A stretch of DNA of 64,000 nucleotides from positions 124,001 to 188,000 of the forward strand of contig JAWRVZ010000286.1 of the NCBI GenBank assembly GCA_037043235.1, in the 5' to 3' direction. Below the pieces are notes generated by a model, which searched no databases, had not been told where the DNA came from, and worked only from the letters and a program-made list of their open reading frames with translations. Numbering within the stretch: the stretch's first letter is position 1; every line of letters begins with the position of its first letter. Shown here one piece after another: positions 1 to 9,792 of this stretch. Both the position numbers and the translations under genes were made by a program. The DNA is from Rhodeus uyekii (taxonomy: Eukaryota > Chordata > Actinopteri > Cypriniformes > Acheilognathidae).

Positions 1-1077
1 TTTTAGACCCTTATGGGGTGCCATTCGCATATCAGCTAGGACAGCAGGCAGCAATGTGGGCCAGTCTTGGTGACCAACCGTCTGCATGGCTTTTCTCAAC
101 TTATCTTTGATCGTTCTGTTCGCTCTCTCCACGATCCCTGAGGACTGTGGATGATACGGAATGTGATGCTTCCAGGTGATCTGGAGCTGTTTTGTCATGT
201 CCATTAATACTTTAGCAATGAAAGCAGGGCCTTTATCAGAGTCAATGGCGAGTGGTATACCGTATCTAGGAATTATTTCCTTCAATAGATGTCTGACCAC
301 GGTGGAGGCGTCTTCTTTGGGACATGGGAACGCTTCCACCCACCTGGAAAATTTGTCTACAAATACCAGTAGATATCTGTAGGGGCCCCTCTTTGGCAGA
401 TGAGTGAAATCTACCTGCCATTGTTGCAGGGGGCCCTCAGGTAATGGTAGCTGTTGATGTTTCGCTACAGGCTTCGCACTATTATTCATTGCACACGTCA
501 CACATCGATCTAACGTGTCATTTACATATTTTGTCAAATTTCGAATACACACAAATTTAGACATCTCCTCTGTTACCCCTCTTCGGCCGCGGTGAGTGAC
601 ACCATGAAATTCCCTAACAATGAAAGGTGCACAGGACGCTGGCACACACACGCGGCCGAAACTATCAGTCCAAATGTTATTTTCGTTAGAGCCTGAAAAA
701 GATAATGAGAGAGAGAGTTTAGACATCAAATCTCTTCCTAACAAATTAAAAGGGCAGTCTTCCATAAACACAAAACGATGTGTCAGACGACATTTTGGGT
801 CGTCTACACAGAAAACAGTGAAAGGTGGGGTAATATGACTAGGAAAAGGGACCCCATCTATTCCCACAGAGCTGATTGTTGTTGCTGAAACAGGTCCTTC
901 ATATGTGGATCCCAACGAGGATAAAGTGGCGCCTGTATCTAGGAGAAAAGAGTAAGCCATACCATTCACATTAAGCTCAACAATTGGCAGAGTGTTTCCC
1001 AATGCAGAGTTAAAGCTTACAGATAACAAAGCGTCATTATGCCCCCTTGTGGCGGAATCCAGGCTCTGTGGGCACCT
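1..1077 (-). pseudogene. pol: ERV pol remnant: protease fused in frame to integrase, RT/RNase H missing
   Basis: From the codon after the gag stop (1077) to the window edge the frame stays open for 359 codons. Protease: the catalytic LLDTGAT motif lies near 943-923 and the closing LLGRD motif near 742-728. About 30 codons later the integrase N-terminal zinc-binding H-x3-H (near 607-590) and C-x2-C (near 507-496) motifs follow directly. Next comes the integrase core, with the first catalytic Asp in WQVDF (near 413), the second in IDSDKG (near 240) and the Glu in GIVERAN (near 130). A normal retroviral pol has about 600-700 residues of RT and RNase H between protease and integrase, and none of that is here. 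The deletion preserved the reading frame. The C-terminus lies outside the window. Confidence 0.85.
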
Positions 1078-1278
1078 CTAGTTGCCATAAGGCCCTGGCC
1101 CTCCCCTCTGCTGACTTTGGGCTGCGGGGGAAGGTGGCCTTTGCTGATAGTATGACTGAGGCACATACAGCTGTGGCTGAGGATGAGCCTCAGCGGGGGC
1201 TGGACCTTGTTGGTATGCCAGATATTTTCCGGGTTGCTGCTTAAAAGGGGCTTGCATCTGCACCATTACGCTCATCAT
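1078..1278 (-). pseudogene. gag: ERV gag 3' end (Pro/Gln-rich nucleocapsid tail) ending in UAG in frame with pol
   Basis: A 66-codon open stretch rich in Gln, Pro and Tyr that ends with a UAG at 1080-1078. The next codon begins the protease frame without a frame change, as in gammaretroviruses, where Gag-Pol is made by readthrough of the gag UAG. It is in a different frame from the capsid part at 1241-1723, so a frameshift lies between about 1241 and 1300. The A-rich run in the nucleocapsid region near 1318-1330 is the likely place. Confidence 0.7.
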
Positions 1279-1723
1279 TCATTCTCTGTCTACACTCTTT
1301 GTACCAATGCCCTGGTTTTTTTCCTCCCTTAAAAGGCTTCTGGCCCTGATAGCCACCCCCCATTGAGACACACACAACATTCCTTGCCTTATCTGGAAAC
1401 AACCCATCTGATTCTAAGGTTCGGATTTTTACAGCAGCATTTTGTACAGTCAAATTATTACGGTCACACAGATGGTGCTTCAATACTTCCTTATGATGTG
1501 GTAGGCAATTGGACATATACGTAGCAATGAACATAGGGTTGGCCTCAGATTTCTTTAATTCCATACCCCCTACACTCACCCATACGTCTGCAAAACGGTC
1601 AAAGAAACGGGCTGGGGTTTCATCCTTCCCTTGCTTACAATTGGTAACCTGTGATAGGTCTCTATTAGCCGATTTTACACTTAATAAATAAGCCTTCAAA
1701 TCTTTTGCTAATTGCTCTAGCAT
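1241..1723 (-). pseudogene. gag: ERV gag, capsid C-terminal region and start of nucleocapsid
   Basis: 160 codons. The segment starting QGKDETPARFFDRF resembles the major homology region and following helices of gammaretroviral capsid. Near the end, GHWYKEC looks like the second half of a CCHC zinc knuckle, but the leading Cys pair is not readable in this frame, consistent with damage. It begins immediately after the UAG closing the matrix-like segment and in the same frame, so the two were one gag. Gammaretroviral Gag is usually about 500 residues; this one is shorter and may also carry internal loss. Confidence 0.75.
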
Positions 1724-2200
1724 CTACTTGTTCTCATCTCGCCACGCAAATTTAGTCATTGTCTTCGTTTTGCGTTTCCCCTTCTCATCCTTTTCACTAT
1801 ATTTGGTCATGTGAGCCTCGTCTGTGTCCGGGTTATTGAACGACGCATTTTCCCTTTTGCTTTTAGATGGTTTAGGAACGGTTTTAAGGACTGATCTTGG
1901 GACATATGAATTTGTTTTATCCCGCCACACATCTGCCATTTTATACCACACGTCATATCCTCCCTGCATATAGTTATAGGACCAGTCAGGATCACCCTGT
2001 CCTCCGTATGTTAAATCATACGCTACTTTTAGAAATCCGGGGTCGAAAGTGCCCTCTCTAGGATATTGCCGCCATTGCGTGTCTGCTGTCCAGCCAGCTA
2101 AATTATCAAGATAAGGATTCGTGTAGTATCCCCAACTACATCTTTCCAGCCACGCTTTGGGTGTTTCACTGGGTTCTGGTTTAGGATATGATTGACCCAT
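1724..2200 (-). pseudogene. gag: ERV gag, matrix-like N-terminal segment closed by in-frame UAG
   Basis: 158 codons starting with Met-Gly-Gln-Ser, so Gly2 would be available for N-myristoylation once Met is removed. This is the normal way retroviral matrix reaches the plasma membrane. The body is Trp/Tyr rich, then becomes Lys/Ser rich toward the end. It stops at UAG 1726-1724, and the next codon is an ATG opening the capsid segment in the same frame. The start is chosen because it is the first ATG after the leader and encodes the myristoylation signal. The stop could be an ordinary nonsense mutation. Confidence 0.75.
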
Positions 2201-2462
2201 TATTGTTAGTACAGTTTATTATTAGTACAGTTTATTGACTAGACACTGAAATACCCAATTCGTATGTACGTTTGTATAGCTCACAACTTTATTTATAGAT
2301 CGATCACGGTCTGAATTTAATCTGACTCCAAGTAATGATCGGTCCCCTCATCCAGTTCAGATAGTGAAACAATTCATCACTTATCTAACTAGGTTATTCC
2401 CTTATCAAAGATACATCTAGTACAGGTAGCGAAACAAATTCATCACTTACCTGACCAGATGT

Positions 2463-2480
2463 ATCCCGGACGAGCCCCCA
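2463..2480 (-). promoter_or_regulatory. Primer-binding site complementary to tRNA-Pro
   Basis: On the minus strand the 18 bases read TGGGGGCTCGTCCGGGAT, the complement of the 3' end of vertebrate tRNA-Pro including CCA. This is the primer site used by murine leukaemia-type viruses and many fish ERVs. It sits just after the LTR and about 260 nt ahead of gag. Confidence 0.95.
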
Positions 2481-2734
2481 AAACACTGATAGAACCGCTC
2501 TACAGTGTAGTTGGTTTTCAGTGTCTACTCAGCAACTGGATGTTAACGAGATCTCGGGAGACCGCAGCTCAATGAACCACACGAGTAAAATCAAATCTGG
2601 TTTATTCAGAATGCAGTTCTCAAAGGAAACAAAGACGACAGGCCATTCTTATACTAATAGCCCTTCCCCCTAATAGGGTGTGGTGATGTAGAGATAGAGA
2701 TAAAACAACTCCATATATGGCAGAGAGAGGGACA
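2481..2734 (-). repeat. ERV 5' LTR (approximate ends)
   Basis: Minus strand. The right end is taken at a TGTCCC start (2734) and the left end at the base before the PBS. It holds a TATAAG-type box near 2650 and an AATAAA polyadenylation signal near 2605, in the expected U3-R-U5 order. The end next to the PBS is not a clean CA, so a few bases of uncertainty remain. The other LTR is outside the window, so no TSD can be checked. Confidence 0.6.
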
Positions 2735-2741
2735 AAAAAGT

Positions 2742-3581
2742 TCAGACTGAAATGATACATAATGTATTATAGAAAAATAACGCATATAAAAGAAAGCATA
2801 TAATTTCCCTCAGTAATCTACACGCAACTAAGTAATGATCTGAGATGTCATCGCTCTGCTGTAGAATTTGAACAGTATCAACATTGATCCCATGCGACAA
2901 TATTAGATCTAAAGTATGATTATGAGAATGAGTGGGTCCTGATACATGTTGTGTAACTCCAATAGAGTTTAAGATGTCTCTAAATGCCAATCCCAATGCG
3001 TCTTTTTCATTATCTACATGGATATTAAAATCACCGACAATTATGACTTTATCTGCAGACATTACTAGTTCTGAGAGAAAATCAGCAAATTCTTTGATAA
3101 AGTCTGTATGGTGCCCTGGTGGCCTGTATAGAATAGCCAGCACAAAAGTTAAACAGGAATTATTACTTGCACTAGATAATTTTACATTGAGGACCATCAC
3201 TTCAAAAGAATTATATTTCAAATTAGACCTTTGAGCAGTACTGATCGTGTTACTATAAATTACAGCAACACCTCCTCCTTTACCTTTCAGACGAGGCTCA
3301 TGTTTATAATAGTAATCTTGAGGGGTGGACTCATTTAAAGTAATGTAATCGTCTGGTTTTAGCCAGGTTTATGTCAAACACAGCACATCTAGTTTATGAT
3401 CTGTAATTATATCATTTACAATAAGTGCTTTTGAGGAAAGGGATCGTATATTCAGCAACCCAAGCTTTATCATTTGTTCATTTGTGTTATAACCGTTCTT
3501 AGTTGTTTGTAAATCAATTAAATTTTTACCCTTAAACGGTTTTGAGAGTTTTTTGTATTTGCTAATTCGTGGAACAGACAC
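2742..3581 (-). pseudogene. L2-type LINE ORF2, AP-like endonuclease domain with stop at catalytic Glu
   Basis: The APE-type endonuclease reads from LLNIRSL (near 3460) through VLCLT, a stop codon at 3371-3369, TWLKPDDY, RLKGKGGGVAVIY, ILYRPPG, VGDFNIHVDN, LDLILS and ISDHYLVA near 2830. The family has LTETWL, so the stop occupies the codon of the metal-binding Glu (GAA to TAA, one base). Everything else is in frame over about 250 codons. After SDHYLV similarity ends, and no RT follows on this side of the ERV. Confidence 0.8.
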
Positions 3582-3710
3582 AGTCTCTATAGGATATCTA
3601 GGAGAAAGAGTTTCTATGTGTTGTAATTTATCTGACCTCTGTGACGTGAGACAGCTAGCAGACGGTTGGTTTAGCCAGTTTGTCTGCTTCCTGACCTGGA
3701 CCCCAGTTAG

Positions 3711-4580
3711 TCAAGGTTTAGCTCTAAGACTATATGCCAAATTACTAGAGAGAAGAGCGGCACCATCCCAGGTGGGATGAATACCATCTCTTTTCAACAG
3801 GTCAGGTCTGCCCCAAAAACTTTTACAATTGTCTATGAACCCTATGTTATTCTGCGGGCACCACTTAGACATCCAGCCATTGAGTGAGGATAATCTGCTA
3901 AGCATCTCATCACTCCTGCGCATAGGGAGAGGGCCAGAGCAAATTACAGTGCCTGACATCGTACTTGCGAGTTCACACACCTCTTTAATATTAGTTTTAG
4001 TGATCTCCGACTGGCGAAGTCGGACATCATTAGCGCCGACGTGAATAACAATCTTAGAATATTTACGATTAGCCTTAGCCAGCACTTTTAAATTTGCTTT
4101 GACGTCAGGCGCTCTGGCTCCCGGCAAACATGTGACTATGGTGGCTGGAGTCTCTATTTTCACATTCCGAGTAATAGAATCGCCAATCACTAGGGCACTT
4201 TCAACAGGTTTCTCAGTGGGTGCGTCACTGAGTGGGGAGAACCTGTTTGATGTTCTGATCGGAATGGAACAGTGGTTTTTTGACCCGCGATTATGCCGTC
4301 TCACAGTCACCCAGTTGCCCTGCTGCACGGGCTCTACAGCCGGAACCGAACAATGTACAGGGTTTGCTAAGCTAGTCGCATCCAAAGCAGTATCTAAAAC
4401 CCTTGCATTCTTACTATCCTCAATTAAAGTTTGGATGCGTGTCTCTAATTCTGAAACCTTCTCTGTCAGCCTAATTATGTCCCTACATTTATCACATGTG
4501 AACCCTTCACAGCTGACAGAGACAGACAAACTATGCATGAAGCAGGCAGTGCATGTAACAATTGCTAAAGAAGATGACAT
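3711..4580 (-). CDS. L2-type LINE ORF1 with SGNH/GDSL-like esterase domain
   Basis: 289 codons, open throughout. The N-terminal third has a Cys cluster (residues about 24-33, FTCDKC) followed by a heptad-like stretch (RLTEKVSELETRIQTLIED) suggestive of a short coiled coil. From about residue 130 the esterase fold is visible: block I with the nucleophile Ser in VIGDSITRN, block III with IVIHVGANDVR, and block V with the Asp/His pair in DGIHPTWDGA. All three catalytic residues are present. ORF1 esterases of L2/CR1-group LINEs are thought to act on lipids or membranes during retrotransposition; this is family knowledge, not shown here. It precedes the endonuclease ORF in the same frame. Confidence 0.8.
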   Translation of the reverse strand: MSSSLAIVTCTACFMHSLSVSVSCEGFTCDKCRDIIRLTEKVSELETRIQTLIEDSKNARVLDTALDATSLANPVHCSVPAVEPVQQGNWVTVRRHNRGSKNHCSIPIRTSNRFSPLSDAPTEKPVESALVIGDSITRNVKIETPATIVTCLPGARAPDVKANLKVLAKANRKYSKIVIHVGANDVRLRQSEITKTNIKEVCELASTMSGTVICSGPLPMRRSDEMLSRLSSLNGWMSKWCPQNNIGFIDNCKSFWGRPDLLKRDGIHPTWDGAALLSSNLAYSLRAKP

Positions 4581-4600
4581 GACTCACCGCGTGTGTTGAT

Positions 4601-5700
4601 CCAACTTGTTGACCAGTTGTTTGATGAAGTCGGGAAAAAGACGCGAGCGAGAAAAACGCTGTATGCACGGACAGTAAGATAGCACAATGCTAGCGCGTTT
4701 AGCGACTAGATTATAGCTAACGATTATAATTTATTAAATAATCTAGTATTGTATTTAGCAATATGAACGAACGTCGAGTTTAAAATCTAAAACAAAAACA
4801 AGTTTAAACGACGCAAACAGACGCAATCCACTCGAGCAAACAGGAAACAGGAAACAGCAGCAGCAGTGCAGCAGTCAAAATGGTCCGTCTCACCCGTCTC
4901 ACTAAGGAGGCCAGGAGGACCTACACTTGGGTTACCGCCCGAGCGGAGCCAACTCCTAAACACCAAGTGAACATCTGAGTGGAGGCCTATGACTCTACTC
5001 AGGGAAAAGGCCCGACAATGCTTCTGGGAGGTATGCAGATTTAGCCTTGACCATATCTGCTGCCACGGCAACCAGTCCAATGGAAGAGCTGGCTGCGTAA
5101 GGGAGACTAAGGTGGCAGAAAGATGTGCCTCGAGCATATGGCGTTCGATGCTTAATTAGCTCTCTCAAGCGAGAAAACTTGGGCCCCTTACGAGCAAGGT
5201 CTCCAAATGGGATAACTGCAAACAAGGGGAAGCCTATACTGGTGCTTGTCTAACTGCGTGATTGCAGCCTCCTCTGAGGGAAACGCTCCCAATACACAAA
5301 AACAGCCCCCTTGAGGGTTGTGCGCACATGCTCCTCATGTAGGCTTTTAATTTTTATCACAACATACATCTTGTGTGTATCATCGGCTGTCAGAAACCAC
5401 TGACACAGATGAACATAATGAAAGTGGTTTCCCTTGATGGCCATCATAGCAAACAACGCTTCAATCAGAGATATCTCCTGAAGATAAAAAAAATAGGATG
5501 ACATACTGCTCAGGTGCCTCTTTTATACCTGTAATCGGACCTGTGGTGGTGATATAGGTGGCTGCCAGCCAATGTCAAGTTCATTGTCATGTTTGGATTA
5601 ATGCTTCAGACCCGTATCATACTACAGGTACCTCCACAAAGCGTCACGTAGGGTACGAGTTCCCCTTAGAAAGGGAAAAACATTTTTAGCTTATCTAACA
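4601..5700 (-). other. Unrecognised coding-like remnant, possibly an old DIRS leader
   Basis: 4601-4790 is probably 5' UTR of the LINE. Beyond it, two open minus-strand stretches (5504-5250 and 5225-4995, 84 and 76 codons) have protein-like composition but match no family I recognise. The stretch at 5510-5690 (a TTTTATACC motif, a CCAAT motif near 5569, and GAGTTCCCCTTAGAAAGGGA near 5658) resembles in style the promoter/terminal repeats of DIRS elements, which also carry GAGTTCCCT..AGGGAAC palindromes. I infer, weakly, a decayed DIRS-family end. Confidence 0.3.
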
Positions 5701-6256
5701 CTTAAACCTAGTTTTGTTGGTGTAACCTAATGTACAGTATGCTACAGTATTTTTTACTTAAAATTATTTAATTCAGATGCTATCATGAAGCTCATTTTAA
5801 AGAGACACTTTCTGTCTGTGATGACCTTATAAATAATGTTAGCCTGAATTTTAACCATGTGCAAATTCATGTTTCTGATTATTTGTGTGATAGGACAATT
5901 GTTCTGTCTTATAACTTTGGATAAAATCAGAGAGGAAAAAAAATGACAGCCATCACAAAATATTATTTACAGGCACGGCCTGCCAGTGTTTCTATATTCA
6001 CACCCTGAACTCGCATTAATAATATGTTGATTGGACTTAATGATGTGTGTCCCTCTTTATACTTTAAATCATTACATGGGAAAATGTCAATTATACTGTA
6101 ATTAAAAAGAATAGTACAATACAGATTGCTGAACTCCATAGCCTATATTTACTTTATTTTTATTATTACTATATATATATATTTTTTTTTTTACTTCTGG
6201 ACAAAATTGCTCATCTATAATGAAAACATCTTATTTCCATTTTTATAAACAGTCTA

Positions 6257-6288
<32 letters not shown>

Positions 6289-7396
6289 CTGTATATACAC
6301 TGTATATATGTAAATGTTCATAATTGCAAAGACATTTCTAAAAATAATTCTAACTTCAACAGAACCAATTTAAACTAATAATGTAGCATTCTGTCTTTTT
6401 CAGTCTTTAGTCAATCTGATTCAGGGTCTCTGATTTCTGGCAGAAAGACAATGTCATAAAATGAGTGTTAACAGGGGCCATAATTCCCAATCGTCCTTCT
6501 CAAGAATCTAATTTCAGCAAATATCATAAATTAGACTAATACAATGAGATGAGCATGTCTTTTGCTAAGAGGATATGGCTTTGCAAAATGCTAAGCACTA
6601 TCATTAGGGCAGAAAAGCATATCTAAATTTAAGCCAAGGTTACTCAAGCACAGTACAAGAGTAGCTTAAAGATTGCTTCTATAGAGAGGGGGAGGCTTCT
6701 TTTAAAAAATGAACTCCCATTTCCAAACTTAAGATTGGGCCAGAGGGTGTGCGATATGGAAATTAGAGAAATGAGGCAACAGTAAGCAATAAACATGCTA
6801 ATTCACGCAAGCATAGCAACCACTTATCTTTAACCAAGAAGAAAAGAGCAGGTTAAACTCAATGCAATTTAACCCTACATCAAGAGCTGGACTATATAGC
6901 ATCAACTTGTTGAAATATGTGGTTAAAATAACCATAAATCCCACACACTATACATATACATTATATATATATTACATTTTTTCTAATTGGCTTTTTGGGT
7001 AGTTTTTTCCACTTTATGATGCAGGAGTAACACTGTGAAAATTGCATTAGGGGACTTGCACATCGTTTGATTTCTTCATCACTATGTGACAGAAATGTAA
7101 AGACAATAAATGGATGAGCCTGTCATGGAAACAAGATTTTATTGTTTATCGGGGAAAACAGAGCGATAAAGGACCAGGGAGATTAGCATAAATAATGCAG
7201 GTGTGTAGGAACGTTTATTCAGTAGACATTATGGTCATGCCAAAATCCAACATACCAGCTTGGATTCTCTCAGGATTATGGTTCACTGAAATTCAAGACA
7301 TTAGAGCTTTTTTTGTTTGTTGTAAATATATTTTAAATGCGCTTCTCCTTTCTTTGTTTTACATTATGCACTGGTTGCATTATTGTCACTGATTTA
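5701..7396. other. AT-rich intergenic stretch, no gene seen
   Basis: Stops are frequent in all frames. It contains a (TACA)n microsatellite at about 6255-6287, TA runs near 6171-6182 and 6962-6972, and a few homopolymers. Nothing else recognisable. Confidence 0.7.
6255..6287. repeat. (TACA)n microsatellite
   Basis: About seven uninterrupted copies of the tetranucleotide TACA/CATA, followed by TATA-rich sequence. Confidence 0.9.
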
Positions 7397-7407
7397 AATT
7401 CATAGTA

Positions 7408-8336
7408 CAGTGGTACCTCGAGATACGAAATTAATCTGTTCCGAGACGGCCTTCGTATAATGAGTTTTTCGTATCTTGGAACACATTTTACATGTAAAAT
7501 GGCTAATCTGTTCCAAGCCCTCCAAAAACACCCCATTACATTTCATAATAAAGCTAAATTGACATATAAACAATGAAATAACGTAAAATGTCGATGTGGC
7601 AAGGGGGGCGTGGATATAAACAGCCTGGAAGGGAAAGACGGAGAGAGAGATCTGGGCAAGACGCGAGTCGGCACAGACGCGGTGAACGCGAGGCTCACGA
7701 GCGAAACGAAAGTGAAACCGAAAGAGGTAACACGGAACTCCGAGGGAGAAGCGTGACTCAGCTGAGAGAAGCGTGACTCAGCTGAGAGAAGCGGGACAGT
7801 GGGAGTGAAACGTGCCTGCTTATGTTTTGTTTTGTGTTTTGATTTATTTAAGTCTTTAAAGAAATAAAAGCTTGTGAGTCTCAGTAAGCTGACCCTGCCT
7901 CCTTCCTCCGTGACTAACGAACCTTACCACAGTCGAAGCTTTCCTTTCGAGTGAGGCTATCTCCGAAAGTGGCGGCAGAGGAGGAGGAGGACAAACTGCA
8001 GATACCAGCGTCGTACTTCTTTATGATCTCCATCTTTGTCTCCAGAGCTAAAGCACAGCAGCACGTACGTATAGAAGATGCATGATGGGAGGGATGCTGT
8101 CCAGTTGGTTAGCATCAGGAACCAATGGATAGCAGGAGGATGGTGGCGAGTCTGCTATAACTAAGATGGTGGCATGCGGCGCGAGTTTCAAAATTGTTAT
8201 GGAGCGAATCTCGGACTTTCAGAATCCTTTCGTATCTTGAAAACTTTTCGTATGTAGAGCAGTAAAATTTTTCGTCTTTGCTTTCGTAACTTGGATTTTT
8301 CGTAAGTTGAGCGTTTCGTATCTTGAGGTACTACTG
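7408..8336. mobile_element. Tc1/mariner-like (Tigger-style) non-autonomous DNA transposon
   Basis: Left end CAGTGGTACCTCGAGATACG and the reverse complement of the right end CAGTAGTACCTCAAGATACG match except at two positions, and the inverted repeat continues through GAA. Both ends are flanked by TA (7406-7407 and 8337-8338), the target duplicated by this superfamily. The bases outside the TA are also inverted copies of each other (AATTCATAG left, CTATGAATT right), extending the palindrome. No transposase is encoded. The interior holds a solo LTR. A terminal fragment with a similar end lies at 60385-60557. Confidence 0.8.
7595..7931 (+). repeat. Solo LTR (337 bp) with 5-bp TSD GTCGA
   Basis: Begins TGTGGCAAGG and ends CTTACCACA (TG...CA). 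The five bases before (7590-7594) and after (7932-7936) are both GTCGA. Inside are a TATAAA box near 7614, a near-perfect tandem duplication (GCGTGACTCAGCTGAGAGAA, near 7752-7791) and an AATAAA signal near 7861. Its start and its C/T-rich end before the terminus resemble the LTR at 48840-49475, so they may be related LTR families. Confidence 0.88.
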
Positions 8337-8377
8337 TACTATGAATTACAGTACATTCTTAACCTGCATTTGCATGT

Positions 8378-9721
8378 CTAATATATTGAAGGCAATTGAT
8401 TGATTGAACATGCATGGAACTCTACTAACAGTGAGTGATCCAAGATGTCATCACGTGCCACCCAAGAGCGTTCCTCGGGGCAGAATCCTTGCCAATCCAT
8501 CAAATACTGTAAAGTGCCGCTTCGCCGCCGGGAGTCCAAGATGGAGGTGACTCTGTAGATGTTGTGGTCCGCCGGGTCCACAGGAGGAAGGGGTACCGCT
8601 TCCGCACCAGACTCTGTGGAGGAAACATGGGATTAGTGTACGGTTTCAGTAAGGAAACCGATGGTGAGATGCAATACTGAGCTGGGAGTTGTAATCTGTA
8701 GGTGACCTCGTTGATCTGCCTCACGATTTTGAAAGGACCTATGTAGCGGGAACTCAGCTTGTGGCTGGGCAGTCGTAGGCAGATGTCCCTTGTAGATAAC
8801 CAGACCAGCTCTCCTGGATGGTACCTAGGAGTGGGTCCTCGACGTCGGTCCGCCTGGATCTTCTGCCTATGGACTGCCCGTTGGAGATGCACATGAGCCC
8901 CACACCCTCTCGCTTTCTTGGAACCAGTAGTGGACAGCTGGAACGTCTGTGGGCTCACCTGTCTAGGGAAACAGAGGGGGTTGAAAACCAAGCATACATT
9001 GAAAGGGGTTGAAATGTGTGGATTCTTGTCCGAGAGAGTTCCGAGTACATTTGGCCCATGGAAGAAATCGGTTACAGCTGTCCTGCTGGCGACCACAGTA
9101 GGCTCGTAGGCATTTCCCAATCACCTGGATTTTCCTCTCAGTCTGGACATTGGTCTGAGGGTGGTATCTGGAACTGAGGTTCACTGAAACACCTAGGAGA
9201 GTGAAGAAAGCTCTCCAGACCTGAGAGAGGAATTATTGTTCATGGTCTGAAACAATGTCCTCAGGGAGGCCAAAGTGTCGAAAGATGTGCTGGAATAGGG
9301 CCTCCGCCGATTCGAGAGCCGTGGGCAATCCTTTCAAGTGAATAAGCTTACAGCCTTTAGAAAACCGATCTACCACCACTAGGACACAGGTGTTTCCATC
9401 TGAAGGGGGAAGATCAGTCAAGAAGTCTACACCAATGTGAGACCAGGGGCGTTGGGTAACGGGGAAGGAGTTTACCCTCAGGGAGATGGTGAGGTGTCTT
9501 GGTTGTGCATTAACGTCGTGAGCCATACTGGGCCATCAGTAGCGATCTTGTAGAAGCGAGAAGGTTCGCTGGCTGCCTGGGAGTCCAGACCCCGGAGACG
9601 TTTGTGCTTGGTCCATGAGGGGCACGCGGAAACTGAATGAAAAGTAAATCCGCCCCTCAGGACCCCCCGGTGATGGGTGTTCCTTGTGGGTTACTTCGCA
9701 GATTTGTTTATGATTGACCAC
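8378..9721 (-). pseudogene. Chromovirus integrase with C-terminal chromodomain (frameshifted)
   Basis: In minus order: an H2C2-type zinc segment (SGLPGSQRTFSLLQDRY, ending near 9536), then the core with the first Asp in HIGVDFLTDLP (near 9445), the second in DIVSDHEQ (near 9240) and the Glu region after SSRYHPQTNVQTERK (near 9135). A basic C-terminal part (PGELVWLSTRDI...LPSHKLSSRYIGPF) follows, then a chromodomain (YRVTSILDSRRR...LQYLMDWQGF...ERSWVARDDI). Chromodomains bind methylated histone tails and steer integration in chromoviruses. The reading frame changes at least three times (near 9540, 9190 and 8540), so no integrase can be made. It ends at a stop near 8378. Confidence 0.85.
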
Positions 9722-9792
9722 TGTATCAGGCTTACAATGATGGCTGGAGGGAGGATGGGCTCGGGTGTGGAGGTGTGGTTACTGGAGAGAAA

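Larger units (their letters stand above)
1..2734 (-). mobile_element. Endogenous retrovirus, gamma/epsilon-like, 5' part (LTR-PBS-gag-PR-IN), cut by window edge
   Basis: Read on the minus strand the order is LTR (about 2734-2481), an 18-nt primer-binding site matching the 3' end of tRNA-Pro, a leader of about 260 nt, a gag starting with Met-Gly-Gln (a myristoylation-type start), protease, then integrase running out of the window at base 1. Proline-tRNA priming, and gag and pol in one frame separated by a UAG stop, are hallmarks of gammaretroviruses and their fish relatives. The copy is defective: gag carries one in-frame UAG and one frameshift, and the whole reverse transcriptase/RNase H segment is absent. 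env and the 3' LTR, if present, lie left of the window. The element abuts an L2 LINE on its right and probably inserted into it. Confidence 0.85.
2735..4600 (-). mobile_element. L2-type LINE, 5' half only (esterase ORF1 plus endonuclease), RT missing
   Basis: Minus strand. ORF1 (4580-3711) is followed by the endonuclease part of ORF2 (3581-2742), then the element stops abruptly at the ERV LTR. LINEs are normally 5'-truncated, so keeping the 5' half and losing the 3' half is unusual. The simplest reading is that the ERV inserted here and the RT half lies beyond the left edge of the window. Esterase-bearing ORF1 is known from fish L2/CR1-group elements. Confidence 0.75.

Noticed and set aside
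4099..4599. 166-codon plus-strand frame opposite the esterase ORF
   Set aside because: Antisense shadow; the minus frame has all three esterase motifs.
6255..6287. Possible CRISPR-like array
   Set aside because: A simple tetranucleotide microsatellite without spacers; the genome is eukaryotic.
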